The translations under genes were made by a program, and so were the position numbers. This document shows, piece by piece, positions 18,731-30,359 of a DNA stretch of 64,000 bases. Source of the stretch: Nematostella vectensis (taxonomy: Eukaryota; Cnidaria; Anthozoa; Actiniaria; Edwardsiidae). Position 1 is the stretch's first letter, and the number at the start of each line of letters is the position of its first letter. Location: contig NC_064037.1 of NCBI RefSeq assembly GCF_932526225.1, forward strand, positions 15,438,601-15,502,600, written 5' to 3'. The notes under the pieces were generated by a model, which was not told the DNA's origin, searched no databases, and was given only the letters and a program-made list of their open reading frames with translations.

Positions 18731-21043
18731 TTACATTGCTGGTGTCCATGGTGAGAAGGAAGGACATCTGTAGGGTACCTGTAAACCGTAGGGTACCGGA
18801 TAACCGTAGGGAGTCTGTAGACTGCAGGGTACCGAATAACCGTAGGGTACCTGTAAACCGAAGGGTGCCTTGAACCCGCATGTGGCACATGGTAACTCTT
18901 GTGTAGGAGGTGCACCGTAAGCACTCCATGCTGACTCATTTATAGTTATACCATGGTTAGCGACCGGTCCCCGATAATAGGATGGCTGACCAATAACATC
19001 ATAAGTAACCCGCAAAGGTGGATGCCTATTCCGCTCGGGTCGTCCAATGATGCTGCCATTAGCATAGTTCTCCTGGCTGTCCCTATCACCTTGTTCCCCT
19101 TGCTGCTGCTGTGATGCCCTCTCTGCCTGCTCCTCTATTGCTTCATCCAGCTCACCTGCCGTTCCTTCCTGCTGATCGGGTGCTCCATCCAGCTCGTCTG
19201 AAGCTTCCTCTTGCTGATCCAGAGTTACATCTGACTCGCCTGATGCTATTTCCTCTTGCCGATCCGGTGCTACATCAGACTCGCCTGATACCTCCTCCTG
19301 CTGACCCAGGACTACATCCGATTCGCTTGATGCTTCTTCTTTCTCGTCGGGCGCATATCCAACCTGTCTACCGTAAACAAAGTCTGGTTCCTCTTCACTA
19401 CTCGACTCCTCTTTCAACTCTGCTGCATTCCTTGTTGCAGGTTTCCGTGTTTTGGTTTTCCTTTTTGGCTGAGTAATCACGTCACTCATGAGATAATCAC
19501 ATGGCAGTAAGAGGTTATAATGCAGAGTCCGGTTCCTGCCCTTGCCATTCTCAGGTCTGACCTCATACACTGGGCTCGATTCTCCCTTCTGATTCACAAC
19601 CACAAACACCTGATCCTCAAAGTATGAGCGTAGTTTCCCTGGACCGCCTCGTTCTGACAGGTTTCGTACCAATACCCGATCACCCGGCTTAAGTGATGAG
19701 CATCTCACTTTCTTCTCGTAGTACCTCTTACCCCGCGCGGCTTGAGCTGTCGACTTAGAACGTGCGATCCTGTAAGCTTCTTCCATGGTTTCTCGCCACT
19801 TTGTCACATATTTCGGATACTGTTGCGGAGTGCCTTGCAAACTGGTACCAAGCATTAAGTCAATGGGAAGTCGAGGTGAGCGACCATAAAGTAGATAGAA
19901 AGGAGAAAATCCTGTTGAGTCATTTCGAGTGCAGTTGTATGCGTGTACAACTTTGTTAAGACTATCTTTCCACTTGGATTTCTGGTTCTCTGGTAGTGTG
20001 CGTAACATTGCAAGAAGGGTCTGATTAAAACGCTCGACTTGTCCATTGGATTGTGGATGATATGGTGTGGTTCTTGAGTGAGCTACCCCACTAAGCTTTT
20101 CCAGATGTTTATGTAGATCGTTCTCGAACTCCTTCCCCTGATCGTGATGTATTCGAAGGGGAAACCCAAACCTCATGATGTAATCATTATACAGCTTCTC
20201 TGCCACTGTAGGGGCCGATTTATTCCGTGTTGCGTATGCTTGGGCAAATCGAGTAAAATGATCAATCACTACGAGGATATATTCATACCCACCACTGCTT
20301 TTTTCTAGATGTAAAAAGTCCAAAGAAATGAGTTCAAAGGGAGCTGTTGTTTGAATACTCTGCATTGGTGCCCGTTGAGCATGTTTCGGTCGTTTTTGCT
20401 TGATACATCGACAAACAGAGGTAACATAGTGTTCAATGTCCTGTTGCATACGGGGCCAAAAGAACCTATCCCTCGCAAGTTGCAATACCCTCTCTGCACC
20501 GAGATGCCCCATTTCCTCATGTAGTTCCTTATAAACGAGATGATGAAGTTTCCGTGGAAGGACCAATTGGAGACGTGGTCCAATTCTCCGGCGAAGGATA
20601 TCATCCTTACCTAGTTCCAACTTCTTCCAGTGACGTAACATGGCCTTTGTTTCAGGAGTTTCCTTCTTTCGCTCCTTTAAGCTGGGTAATGACTCATTAA
20701 GTATGAAACCAATCACCTTTCCAATTGTTGTATCCTCACGCTGAAGTCTCACAATGTCCTCTGTCGACCATGCTTGTGTGCCTAAGGTGACATTATCGTC
20801 GGGAGAATCTTCAAGGCATGCTGACAAAGAGATAGTCGGAATGCCATCTTCACCTGCCTGGAACTTTACAGAATTCACAGTGGTCTTCTTGGCATATGGT
20901 CTTCTGACATTCTTCCATATACTTCTCCATGCCTTGTGAAATCCGCGAGAGACCGTCTGCATCCCCATTTGCCTTTCCAGGTCTGTATTTGATGACAAAG
21001 TTATAGTCAGCCAATTCTGATACCCAACGCTGTCCGGTCGCAT
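18731..21043 (-). CDS. Integrase with GPY/F domain and long acidic tail
   Basis: An open frame overlapping the end of pol. It shows an HHCC zinc region ([14 protein letters not shown]...CRC), a catalytic core with the D,D,E residues in [17 protein letters not shown] and QVERFNQT, then a GPY/F module (GPGKLRSYF). The last 250 residues are unusual: about six acidic repeats of the type EEASGESDV-DQQ, a Gln run, and a C-terminal Tyr/Pro/Gly repeat ([10 protein letters not shown]). The frame change from pol near 20880-20950 is probably a mutation, although a second recoding event cannot be excluded. Confidence 0.88.
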   Translation of the reverse strand: MRPDSVGYQNWLTITLSSNTDLERQMGMQTVSRGFHKAWRSIWKNVRRPYAKKTTVNSVKFQAGEDGIPTISLSACLEDSPDDNVTLGTQAWSTEDIVRLQREDTTIGKVIGFILNESLPSLKERKKETPETKAMLRHWKKLELGKDDILRRRIGPRLQLVLPRKLHHLVYKELHEEMGHLGAERVLQLARDRFFWPRMQQDIEHYVTSVCRCIKQKRPKHAQRAPMQSIQTTAPFELISLDFLHLEKSSGGYEYILVVIDHFTRFAQAYATRNKSAPTVAEKLYNDYIMRFGFPLRIHHDQGKEFENDLHKHLEKLSGVAHSRTTPYHPQSNGQVERFNQTLLAMLRTLPENQKSKWKDSLNKVVHAYNCTRNDSTGFSPFYLLYGRSPRLPIDLMLGTSLQGTPQQYPKYVTKWRETMEEAYRIARSKSTAQAARGKRYYEKKVRCSSLKPGDRVLVRNLSERGGPGKLRSYFEDQVFVVVNQKGESSPVYEVRPENGKGRNRTLHYNLLLPCDYLMSDVITQPKRKTKTRKPATRNAAELKEESSSEEEPDFVYGRQVGYAPDEKEEASSESDVVLGQQEEVSGESDVAPDRQEEIASGESDVTLDQQEEASDELDGAPDQQEGTAGELDEAIEEQAERASQQQQGEQGDRDSQENYANGSIIGRPERNRHPPLRVTYDVIGQPSYYRGPVANHGITINESAWSAYGAPPTQELPCATCGFKAPFGLQVPYGYSVPCSLQTPYGYPVPYGLQVPYRCPSFSPWTPAM

Positions 21044-23630
21044 TCAATTTGGCAGTGGTCAGAATGTATGTTAACGGGTTATTATCCGTGTAGACAGTAA
21101 ATTTAGGGGCATAGTACAAATAGTCTCTAAATTTCTCCGTAATTGCCCATTTTAGCGCTAAGAATTCGAGTTTCCCCGAATGCAGATGGTAATTGCGCTC
21201 GGCTTGAGTTAACGATCGTGACCCGTAACCAATGACTCTCAAGGTTCCTTTCTGGCGTTGGTATAATACAGCCCCAAGTCCCCGCTCCGATGCGTCAGTG
21301 TGAAGAATAAAGGGTTGTTGGTAGTCCGGATAAGCCATAACGGGTGGTGATGTGATAGTATCTATAAGTGTCTCCAGTATTCGCTGATGTCCCTCAGACC
21401 AAGAGACTGGTTGGCGTGATAAGGACTTACTCGACCTATTTTTCGATTTGGTACTTGTACCTCCCTTGGGTTCCGTCAAAAGATCATAAATGGGTGCTGC
21501 TAACGTCGCAAAGTTATGTACATATCTCCTGAAATAACTTAGAAGTCCCATAAGTCTGCGAACTTCTCCGACTGTCTTAGGTGGCGTATCCTTTAAATCC
21601 GTAACTGCCTTAATACTCTCCTGATCCATCCGATAACCTTCTTCTGACACAACATGTCCAAGGAATGTAACTTCCCTTTGAAAGATTTTACACTTGCTGG
21701 GTTTCAATTTTATCCCGTGTTCCCGCAGTCTTTGCAAAACTTTCCTCAGATCACTAACATGTTCTTCAAAACTTTGACTAAAGACAATGATATCGTCCAA
21801 ATATGGGATACATGTGGTGTCTCTTAAATCTTCTAAACAATCTTGCATATATCTTTGAAAGGCCGCGGGGGCCTGGGAAAGACCCATGGGAATGCGAACC
21901 CATTCATACAGTCCCCAAGGGGTCACAAAGGCAGTCAATGGTCTACTGTCTTTCCCCATGAAACCCTGATGATATGCGCGTCCCTGATCCAGTACTGAAA
22001 ACCAACTATTTCCCCCTAGGGTGTCTAATGCATCTTGAATCCTTGGGATGGGAAAACGGTCAGGAACACTCTTACGATTCAGTTCACGATAGTCAATGCA
22101 CAGTCTTAGAGACCCGTCCCGTTTACGGACGCAGACAGCCGGCGACGAGTAGGAAGACTTTGACTTCACAATCCATCCCTTATTTATCAAGTCCTCAATA
22201 CAGCCTTTGACTTCTGCATACAATGGGCGGCTAATTGAGACATATGTTTTCTGAACAGGAGTCTTATCCATTAGGGTTAAATTTAACTCAAGGTCTTCGA
22301 TGCAACCGACATCCTGACTATCACGGGCAAAGGTCTCCTCCTCTTCCTGTAACAGACGAGTGACTTCCTTTTTTTGTTCTTCATTCAGATCTCCAATCAC
22401 CACCCCTGGGACCCTCTGTGATGAATCTATGGTCGCCCCCCTGGATTCTTGTGTTTCACCTGGGTGTACCCCCCTTGAATCAGACAAGTTCATCTTACTA
22501 AGTTTCACTTCTGCTGGGGTAACTGATCTGATAAGGTTAAGACTACCCAAGATGGTGCCCCCCCTGAGGGTGATATCATGCTTGGTGGCATTACTGACGT
22601 AAATGTCAACTCGCGTAGCTTTCCCTTTCGGGATGGACAATAGAGACTGGGAGAGTTCTAGCCCTGTAGGCAATGTCTGGTCTTCATCTGGTTCAAAGAT
22701 AACTGGGCATTTCTCCTCGACTGGGCCGGTATTTGCACGACAATTAATTCTCAGGGTCTGCCCCCCCGGTATGCTGACACTCTTCTTAGGTGACTTTAAG
22801 ATGCACAAGGGTTCTGAGTTGTCACATGTTTGGATAAAGTTAATCAAGGCCCCAACTGCCTCCCCTCTGACTTCTGGAAATGCACCTTTCATAATATCCT
22901 GTAATGGGCTTCCTGTGGTGTTGCTATTATCCCCTGGGAAATCTTTAATCACTGTTTCTATGACATTATATCCAATGATGGGACACTCTAACTCTCCTGG
23001 GGTCACTAAAAAAGGTACTTCTACATCTGGCCCTGTATACCCATGGGATTCTAGCTTCAATGTTATGGGGATCCATCCCTCATATGGGATCTCACTGCCA
23101 TTTGCAGCAGATACATTTAAGTTTCTATCCTGACCCAGGAGTGTCTCAATATCTTGTAAATCAGTGTTCAAACCATTCTCATTGACCCATGATTTAGATA
23201 AAACTGAAATTTGCGCGCCCGTATCCCAGAGGGCCTCTGTGCTAATATCATTAAGCATGCAGGAAACTTTGCATTTTGGTCCTACCAGTTTACAAATAAC
23301 AGCATGTTGTTTTGGAGTGAGATGAGACATAAATACACTAGACTGAATTCGCTCTGCGTACTCACTGTTTTTCTTGGCTTGTAACTCTTGTATCGCAGTG
23401 CAAAGTTTCTTGTGTTCCAACCAATGAGCCCGTTGGCATTGCACACCGCAGTACAATGCTGACTTACAACCCGCACATTGAACTAAACAATCACTACCAG
23501 ATGGTTGATGCCCACATAACACACATACTTGGGACTTTCCTGTGGAAGCAACTTGCGACCCGGCTACCGCCTGTCCCGCGGTGGCAGCCGGTGCTGGTTT
23601 CCCGAATCCTTGTTTTGTGTTGGTCTCCGC
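20850..23630 (-). CDS. pol: pol: MYND finger, protease, reverse transcriptase, RNase H
   Basis: Opens about 23630 in the -1 frame relative to gag and stops at 20850. In order it shows a MYND-type zinc finger (CVLCGH...[11 protein letters not shown]...HKKLC, about 23420-23530), an aspartic protease (LWDTGAQIS, about 23220), a reverse transcriptase with the catalytic YLDD at about 21800, and an RNase H (ILHTDAS at about 21300; YTDNNPLTY). The order is that of Ty3/Gypsy. A MYND finger between Gag and protease is unusual for this family as I know it. The frame ends shortly after RNase H, and integrase continues in another frame. Confidence 0.9.
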   Translation of the reverse strand, partial: AETNTKQGFGKPAPAATAGQAVAGSQVASTGKSQVCVLCGHQPSGSDCLVQCAGCKSALYCGVQCQRAHWLEHKKLCTAIQELQAKKNSEYAERIQSSVFMSHLTPKQHAVICKLVGPKCKVSCMLNDISTEALWDTGAQISVLSKSWVNENGLNTDLQDIETLLGQDRNLNVSAANGSEIPYEGWIPITLKLESHGYTGPDVEVPFLVTPGELECPIIGYNVIETVIKDFPGDNSNTTGSPLQDIMKGAFPEVRGEAVGALINFIQTCDNSEPLCILKSPKKSVSIPGGQTLRINCRANTGPVEEKCPVIFEPDEDQTLPTGLELSQSLLSIPKGKATRVDIYVSNATKHDITLRGGTILGSLNLIRSVTPAEVKLSKMNLSDSRGVHPGETQESRGATIDSSQRVPGVVIGDLNEEQKKEVTRLLQEEEETFARDSQDVGCIEDLELNLTLMDKTPVQKTYVSISRPLYAEVKGCIEDLINKGWIVKSKSSYSSPAVCVRKRDGSLRLCIDYRELNRKSVPDRFPIPRIQDALDTLGGNSWFSVLDQGRAYHQGFMGKDSRPLTAFVTPWGLYEWVRIPMGLSQAPAAFQRYMQDCLEDLRDTTCIPYLDDIIVFSQSFEEHVSDLRKVLQRLREHGIKLKPSKCKIFQREVTFLGHVVSEEGYRMDQESIKAVTDLKDTPPKTVGEVRRLMGLLSYFRRYVHNFATLAAPIYDLLTEPKGGTSTKSKNRSSKSLSRQPVSWSEGHQRILETLIDTITSPPVMAYPDYQQPFILHTDASERGLGAVLYQRQKGTLRVIGYGSRSLTQAERNYHLHSGKLEFLALKWAITEKFRDYLYYAPKFTVYTDNNPLTYILTTAKLNATGQRWVSELADYNFVIKYRPGKANGDADGLSRISQGMEKYMEECQKTICQEDHCEFCKVPGR
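23560..23603 (-). promoter_or_regulatory. Programmed -1 frameshift signal of gag-pol
   Basis: On the minus strand, GGGAAAC (23597-23603) sits in the gag frame as G GGA AAC, and the pol frame is open at the -1 position. After a 5-base spacer comes a stem CCGGCT/AGCCGG continued by ACCGC/GCGGT with loop GGGACAG (23560-23591). This is the classic slippery heptamer plus hairpin arrangement. Confidence 0.8.
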
Positions 23631-24898
23631 TTACGACATCCCCGTGCCCAATGCTCAGATGAACCGCAATAAAAACAATGATCACATGCATCAATCGTAT
23701 TGCTATCCTCACACTGCTTGCAAACTCTCTTGGTCTTCTGTACATGTATATCCCGATTATCAATATTGCCATCCCTTTCCTGTTGCACTTGGGCCACTGT
23801 CTCCCGCAATGTGGCCATCTCCGACTTCACTGACTTGAGTTATGCTAGGATCAGGTCTTCTGTTGAGACTGCGGCTGGAGCAGTCTTCCCTTTGTCCTTA
23901 CGTCCACCATTCCCTTGTGATTCGACATTATCACTTGTTAGCTGATTAACTTTCTTAGTTATTTTGGTTAACTTTGATTTCCTCTCTAACTCCTCAGATG
24001 CCACAATATTTACATGCTGGATTAAATCTTCATCAGTGGTATCTGTGTTCTGTAGATATGGTCTTAGTTTCATCCTTACACCATCATCCATTAATCCAGT
24101 CTCCACAGTTCTTAAAAATAGTCCTTGCACCAATTCGGGATCGTATTTCATTTTGCTATCAGACTCTTGTGACGCAAAACAAACTTTCTGCCTTTGATCC
24201 AAAGCCCTGATCACAAAACTCTGAGGGGTTTCCCCGGGAGCTTGAGCCAAAATTGCTAATTCTTGATACAGTTCTGTTGCATTTTTTTCCTGATAATGCG
24301 AGCGCAAAATGTGTCTTAATTGGGCCAGAGTCAAGCTTGGAATACCTTCCAAGTAGCTGCGAAGTCTCATTCCTGGGCAAATGGACTTTATTACTGCATC
24401 GACCACCTCAACTTCTGTGTGTCCTTTCTTTAGTCCAGAGTCAATTTGTCTCACGAGACTGACAAAACTTAACTTATCTTTCTGTCCTGGCTCTCCAATT
24501 TGCCCAGAAATCTTCATTTCTCTCTTTATATCCGAAATGTAGAGACCTTTCTTTGATTCCATACCCATAAGCTTGTTCATTTGATCCTTCAGAGCTTGGA
24601 GCTCCTCGCTCGGACTTGCACTTGCACTCGTGTTTGGCTGGGCTTGTTTTTCTTGTTTGGGCTTCGTTGCTCCAGAAATCGCCGAAATAACCTCCTCTAA
24701 TCCCTTCAGATAGCTGACTGCTTGGTCTCCTTTGCTCTCAAGCTCGTTATCCACAGCTTGTGAGATCCTTCTGACCCGTTTCAACCTAGATAGTTTGTCG
24801 TCCTCGTGTAGCTTCAAAAAGTTTTCCACTTCGTGTAACTGTTCGGCCGTCAAGCGACACAAACTCTCTTCGATACTAAGCTGAAGTTCTTCAGTCAT
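23564..24898 (-). CDS. gag: gag of the LTR element, with internal stop
   Basis: Starts at the first ATG after the primer-binding site (24898); 352 codons run to a TAA at 23840-23842. The same frame then continues past the stop with a helical region and a CCHC zinc knuckle ([14 protein letters not shown]) to 23564. The first part is helical and charged, as in Gag capsids. The stop before the knuckle is either an inactivating mutation or a read-through site; the first is more likely. The end overlaps pol by about 60 bases. Confidence 0.8.
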
Positions 24899-24933
24899 CT
24901 TCTGAATCCGTTTTCCCGTCTGAGCCCCCAATA

Positions 24934-25117
24934 TGTTACCTTATAATTTGTGAAAACTCGAGTAACATTAAAAATAAACCGAAAATAAACCACACAGAAA
25001 CAAACATGGCGGTCAACACGTTTTCTTCCTCTTCTACCCACACTGCATTATGGGTAATACAATATTTTTCTATGGGGGGGGGGGGGGGTGGGCAAGTGCT
25101 TAATTCCAAGGGTAACA
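24934..25117 (-). repeat. 5' LTR
   Basis: 184 bp, same ends as the 3' LTR. It drives minus-strand transcription of the element, away from CHY-RING copy 2, whose first recognised exon remnant begins within 80 bp on the other side. Confidence 0.92.
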
Positions 25118-25267
25118 CATGAGAATGGCTAGCTAAACTCTACACTGATGGACGACTGGTATAACTGCCCGGACATAGCTGCCTTAATATACAAGGTAAG
25201 GTTTATTAATATAATTTACAAAGTTTAAGGATCTGTTCAAAAGAGAAATATTGATTTTCTTGTTAAG

Positions 25268-27991
25268 ATGTCAACAGTTGAGAATAACATAGATGAGAAA
25301 GTTGATTTTCGAGATGTCTCTATCAAGACACCAATGGTATGTATATAAAGTATTTAAGGATATTTTCAAACACAGACATCGTTGTGTTTCACTTTACCGC
25401 TTTTGCCAAAACAAACTACCTGGATGAGCATTTCCTTAAAAACAGATATGCAAGATTTTGTTCGTTATTGTGCTACGTCCTTCTTTGATATTTTTCTCTG
25501 TAATATTGCTACTCAAAAACAAAAGGTTAGAAAACAAAGGCAATAGCAACCATAGAGTGAAGAAGTACGGATTTATACGCTTCATAACCTATATCCATTA
25601 GTCTATAAAAACAAAAAGAATAAGTAAGTCATCCATCCCTGATTCTCAAAGTTGTCTTGTGTTTTTCGAATTAAATAGCATCTGTAAAGTATACCAGATA
25701 TTAAAGTATAATGTATATACTATGTTTTCCATATTCTTGAGCTACGTTTCAATAGCCCAAGTTTTCATTGCATTTGCAAGTTAAAGTCTACATGTGAACT
25801 TTTCAACAGGGCATCAATTGTAAGCACTACTCGCGAGACACGTGTCTCATGCACTTCCCTTGCTGCCCAAAAGATCACTTTTACCCTTGTCACAAATGCC
25901 ACAATGAAATGATGGAAGATGAAACCTTGTGGAAAAACAAAGCTGACAACGAAAACCAGCCGTGCACTGATGAGAATGATGTTGATAAAGATGACAGTGA
26001 AATAAATAATAAAAATGACAGTAATAAACAGATGGATTCAGTTGATACCATGGAAATCCTTGCTCTGGCATCATCATCAGAATCAATAAAGCATCATAGT
26101 TCAGTGGATAGAAAGTCAGTGGATTCAGTCAAATGTACTAAATGCCATGTTGAACAGGAGGTATACAGAGACCTTGGAAATAATTATATGCATATAGGGT
26201 TGACAAGAGGGCTGGCAAAAGGGGCTTTTATCTGAATGGGTCGTCTCTACCAAATCAGAGGAGGGGAGAATTAAGCAGAGGAGGGGTACTCCCCTATATC
26301 TGTTTCAGGGGTGGGGGGTTGGCCGCTGCCTGACTTGTTCAACATTTTTATCATTATTATTATTATTAAAACCTGTCTTTTATATACTAGAATTTCTAGA
26401 AAAGAAAGCATCATAGTCACGTTTTGTGTGTTGTCTCTTGATCTTTGACCCTTTTTTGCATTTTGCAGTTGCTTCAGCATTGCATCTCCTGTAAAAAGAA
26501 GTTTGCTTCCTATTTTTGCAACAAATGCAAACTGCTGGCAAATAACAAGGAGCTTGACCCTTACCATTGTGACAAATGTGGAGTGTGCAGGTGTGTTTTT
26601 TTAAGAGGAACATAGAACTTTTGTGGAAGGTCGAGCGGGGCCATCTAGTAATCAAATAAAATTTTTTACACCGTCACTGCGATGGCTGCAATTTGAATCA
26701 AAGAAACAAAAAATAATTAAGTGTAGCCAGACAGGTTGGTTGGAAATTGTTTGTCTGCTGATCCATTTGGATGTTTACATATCAAAGTCGAAATCTCCCT
26801 CTGGATCTGGCATAAGAGAGATAAAGGGAGATAATGTATATAACCCATGATGCCATATATGCCCCGCAAATGTGTTTATTCAAGGTTATAACAAATTTAT
26901 TATTATTACAGAGCTTACAAAAGCGAGTACTATCACTGCGATGGCTGCAATTTGTGTATGGACAAAAAACTGTTAAACAAACATAAATGCATTGCTGACA
27001 GCCAAAGTGATGAATGTGCAGTTTGTCTACAGGTACATATAAGTTTAATCCTTAAAAATAATAAACAATCTACCTGCGTTTACCAGGTGTTTTTATAGGA
27101 AAAAACTGACCTCAAGGGGTTTGTAGCCATCATCTTGGAATTTGAGAGATAAAAAACACTGCTATAAAAACACTTGGTTGATGCATGGATTTCAGGCTAA
27201 AATTTTAGTCAAGTTGAGTCTAATCTAGTGATCAACTTAATCGTGCCTTTTATCAGCGCTCTTTCAGGATTGGCTGCTTCATTAGAGCACTGGGTTGACC
27301 CTCCCCAGGCTGTCAATTTGATCCTGAAAAATGAAACAATCTAAAACTTACAGTGGCAGGCCAGAAGTTCTTGAAAGGGTGCACCAACAACAAGATATGG
27401 TGAAAGGAGTATTTCACTTTTATCGTTTAAAATGAAATTTTAGTCAAAGGGGTTCATGCATAGAAAGCTGGGGATGGGTGCAGGGATGGGATGAATATGC
27501 TCAAACCACTGCCAAAATTGTTAAACTTTACAATTTCAATTACTTTCATGTAAGTCCAGGTCGATTTTTTTACATGACCATCCCGACTTGCAAAACCTGC
27601 CAGTGCCGCACTGCTTTCTGCTCTTGAGTGAAATGGTTTACATGATGCATTTGCAGGAAGTGTTTTCTGGATGTCTGGTGTTTCCGTGTGGTCACAAGGT
27701 ACATGAGGACTGTGCGCTAAACTTGGTCATGAGAGGAAACAGGTAATAGTATTAATGGTTTGGCAATTGCAGATTTACAGTAGGACCATTCTGGTCAGAC
27801 TATAAGGCAACATCAGAAAAATAATGGAGATCTGTACAACAGGGAAAGCATTATAATAAACTTTGTTTATGTTTTTCTTTAGCATCAACTGTCCTGTTTG
27901 TCGTCAGCCATTTCTGGACCTCAACTCAAAGAAACCTGGACTTTTTAAAAGAATTTGGCAAAAGTTCTTTAATTACAGAGGAAGTACCTAA
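25268..27991 (+). CDS. RCHY1-like: CHY zinc finger/RING-H2 E3 ligase, copy 2
   Basis: Exons: 25268-25336, 25810-26160, 26469-26590, 26912-27032, 27657-27742 and 27883-27991; all borders GT-AG, all phases agree; 285 aa. The ATG at 25268 directly follows an acceptor (TTCTTGTTAAG). A non-coding exon ends at about 25195. Domains are as in copy 1: CHY module with a Ser/Asp/Asn insertion, CTCHY cysteines (HCDKCGVCR, HCDGCNLC), RING-H2 (CAVC, FPCGHKVHEDC, CPVC) and a short tail (KRIWQKFFNYRGST). It also lacks the RCHY1 zinc ribbon. Exon sequences are very close to copy 1 while introns differ by insertions. Its ancestral promoter lies 7 kb upstream, beyond the LTR element, so its expression may be altered. 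Confidence 0.87.
27222..27365 (-). pseudogene. Remnant of terminal exon of the small-protein family
   Basis: This part of the intron of CHY-RING copy 2 matches 14208-14415, the last exon, stop and 3' flank of gene B. It still reads DSLGRVNPVL and a stop after a TTTTCAG acceptor, but about 50 bases of the exon are gone. The break lies between two AAATTG words, which suggests a microhomology deletion. Copy 1 has no such insert at the same place. Confidence 0.75.
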
Positions 27992-29587
27992 AGCCATCCT
28001 GTGCTGATAACAAAACAGATATTTAGATATTTGGCTAACAATATAACAATATATAACAATATAAGGAAATACAGGGAAGAACACTGAATCCAGCCCCCTT
28101 TCTTGAAACTGTTGCTTACTCCCCCCCCCCCCCCCCCTCCCCGCCCCTTATGGAGCTCCTGGATCCACCCCTGCTCAGATTATTTGACTAATCTCAAATC
28201 GAACAAGGAAAAACAGCAGAATTAACCCTCTAACAAAATTCCAAACAAGGGAAAGATATCAGCAAACACAGCTCAAATAGATACCTTTATTCTGAACCTC
28301 CAGGTCCATTTCTGTGGCCTCAAAACACAATTTCCTCTCCGTTCGTGAAGGCTTTTGAGACCATTTATTGCTGCCATTACAGATTGCAAAGCATTCTGGG
28401 AGATCCGTGAAGAAATCCACGAGGGGAGGGCCAGTCAACACTCCTCTCCCCAAAGTCGGACGGTTTTTTACAAGTCTTTCCATCCCAAAGCTAAACAAAT
28501 CAATTCCAGGTCATACAGACCTAGAATAGCAGTGTAAACAATTTTAAAATCATCTAGTTTCAGAAAAGACAGCATTTTGGAGAGCTGGTGATTCATCAGA
28601 AAATATTTTCTCATCCAGGCAAAGCCAAACAACCAACAAGAAAAAATCACCATGCATCCTCCTTCGCTTGCAAATATCCATAAGTACAGCACCCAATTAT
28701 GCTCTAATAGACTAGCCCTAGGGCATTCTCTCAATATGCTATTAGTTGTGTATTTTTTTATGAAAAATACAAGCAACCACCAACTTGTGGGCGCATCAGA
28801 GACGAGGGATTAGAGATAGAACCGCAAAGCACTGTTGGAAAGCTTGGATACCGCTGACTAGGTGCAGCGGTGTTTTTACTTTGACGGGCTGTAAAAAAAA
28901 ACTCAAAATAGAGGGGGGCTTAGTCTGTCTTTTTGTGTCATCTCAAAAATAGCCAGGAGTCAATGAATTAATCCAAGCAAGAATCTATTTTTGCGCTCTT
29001 GTGTTACATTATTTTTTTCATGCTTCTTTGGCTGCAACTTCATGGAGGAAGTGCCACACGCAGCTAAGAGGACCTCTTGACTAGCCTGTACTTAAGGGGA
29101 GATTTTCATGTCTGTGTATAGCAGACAGCCTATCCACTGTAGCGTAGAAAATGTTGCAGTCAATTTGTGGAAGCACAGTCTTGGTTGATTAGTTGGTTGT
29201 TTCTCTGCTATCTTTCGTGCTCACTAAACCCCAAATTAGAAGAGAGCACAATATAAAAGCCAAGTGATCTGTGTTCACAGCAAGCGTACAGGGCTGAAAA
29301 AGGCAAGAGGGAGAGGGGGTCATGTGTGCTTGAAGTCCACAAACAAAAAATACTTTGTAGTATCCGCTTGTAGTGAGAGTGAAAACCGAGTGTACAAACT
29401 CAACGTTTTATTCAAGATGGCGACTCACTCAACTTAGTTACAAACACGTACCCCAACATGCAATGCGGGCGCTACACAGGTATAACGAATACTACAGACT
29501 TCACAGGGCCTGATCCTCTCAACCCCTTGCTCTTGCTGCACAAGCCTCTAGCTTGTATTTTACTGGTATGGATCTTAATAATAACAC
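27992..29587. other. No gene seen
   Basis: Contains a C18 run with GGATCCACCCCTG (28121-28170), typical of poly-G MITE ends. No ORF with recognisable domain or splice context was found on either strand. Confidence 0.45.
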
Positions 29588-29872
29588 TATGCACGGGTTA
29601 TAGGACAACTTTACTCCAAAGTGATGTCTAATGCTTGTTATTAGTGCCAAATAAACTGCTTATTCCTACTTAAACTGGATGTATTTGTCTTGGTTTCGCT
29701 CCGCCAGCGAGCTTTGTGCATACGCGCTTACGACCTTTTAAACGACGCCCTGTGTAACCGCCACCTGGTAAATGAGAAACGGTAACCCCAGCGGCGCGTT
29801 TTTTCCCACTATTCGGCACTAACAAGCATTAGACATCACTTTGGAGTAAAGTTGTCCTATAACCCATGCATA
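29588..29872. mobile_element. Fold-back MITE F3
   Basis: Inverted arms of about 58 bases: TATGCACGGGTTATAGGACA through CTAATGCTTGTTA at the left and the complement at 29814-29872, with only a few mismatches. The core has no ORF. Confidence 0.8.
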
Positions 29873-30359
29873 AGCCAGTCTTCATGCGAAGTGCTCCCAT
29901 CCTCGACATCTAATCCCTAATAGCAGTATAAATGATAATAAAAGTCACACCTGTGACCTAACTGATCCAATTTCTTTTCCTACTCCCTTTTCAAATATTA
30001 AAGAAAAAACATAACAAAAGGGACTGACCAGTTGGTGCAACCAAAACCCGAGCAATTCCTATCAACACCATTTCTCATATCAAACATATTCCCCACGGAT
30101 AGTGTCCTTCGTATGCATTGTCTTATATGGGCATTGATGCCCATATTTAGAAGAGCTAAAGTTTTTCCGCTCCCTGATCTCCAGAAAACATGGTGAAAAA
30201 TGCTGATTCCTGTCAATTTGAGACTCGAGGCAAAAATGTGTCAAAAAAAACATTATCGCTTGGTCAAATCTTTATCACACAAGCCTTGAAAAGCCCTTAG
30301 ACCCAGGCCTCCAAGAGATTGGCCGAGCGAGTTTTAAGGTCACCCAAATATTGATATGA
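29873..30359. other. No gene seen
   Basis: Unremarkable sequence between the fold-back element and the reverse-transcriptase scrap. Confidence 0.4.

Larger units (their letters stand above)
18152..25117 (-). mobile_element. Ty3/Gypsy LTR retrotransposon, nearly complete
   Basis: Two almost identical LTRs (177 and 184 bp, TG...CA, differing mainly in a G run) enclose gag, protease-RT-RNase H and integrase on the minus strand. The host bases CATG are duplicated at 18148-18151 and 25118-25121, a 4-bp target duplication. The primer-binding site follows the 5' LTR (starts TGGGGGCTC, like the start of a tRNA-Pro site), and a purine tract (AGGGGGGAAG) precedes the 3' LTR. LTR similarity implies a young insertion, but there is a stop in gag and a frame break before integrase. 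Confidence 0.95.

Noticed and set aside
26674..26696. Second copy of a CHY-RING exon (TCACTGCGATGGCTGCAATT)
   Set aside because: Only about 22 bases match exon 26912-27032 and the frame stops at once; probably a small local duplication.
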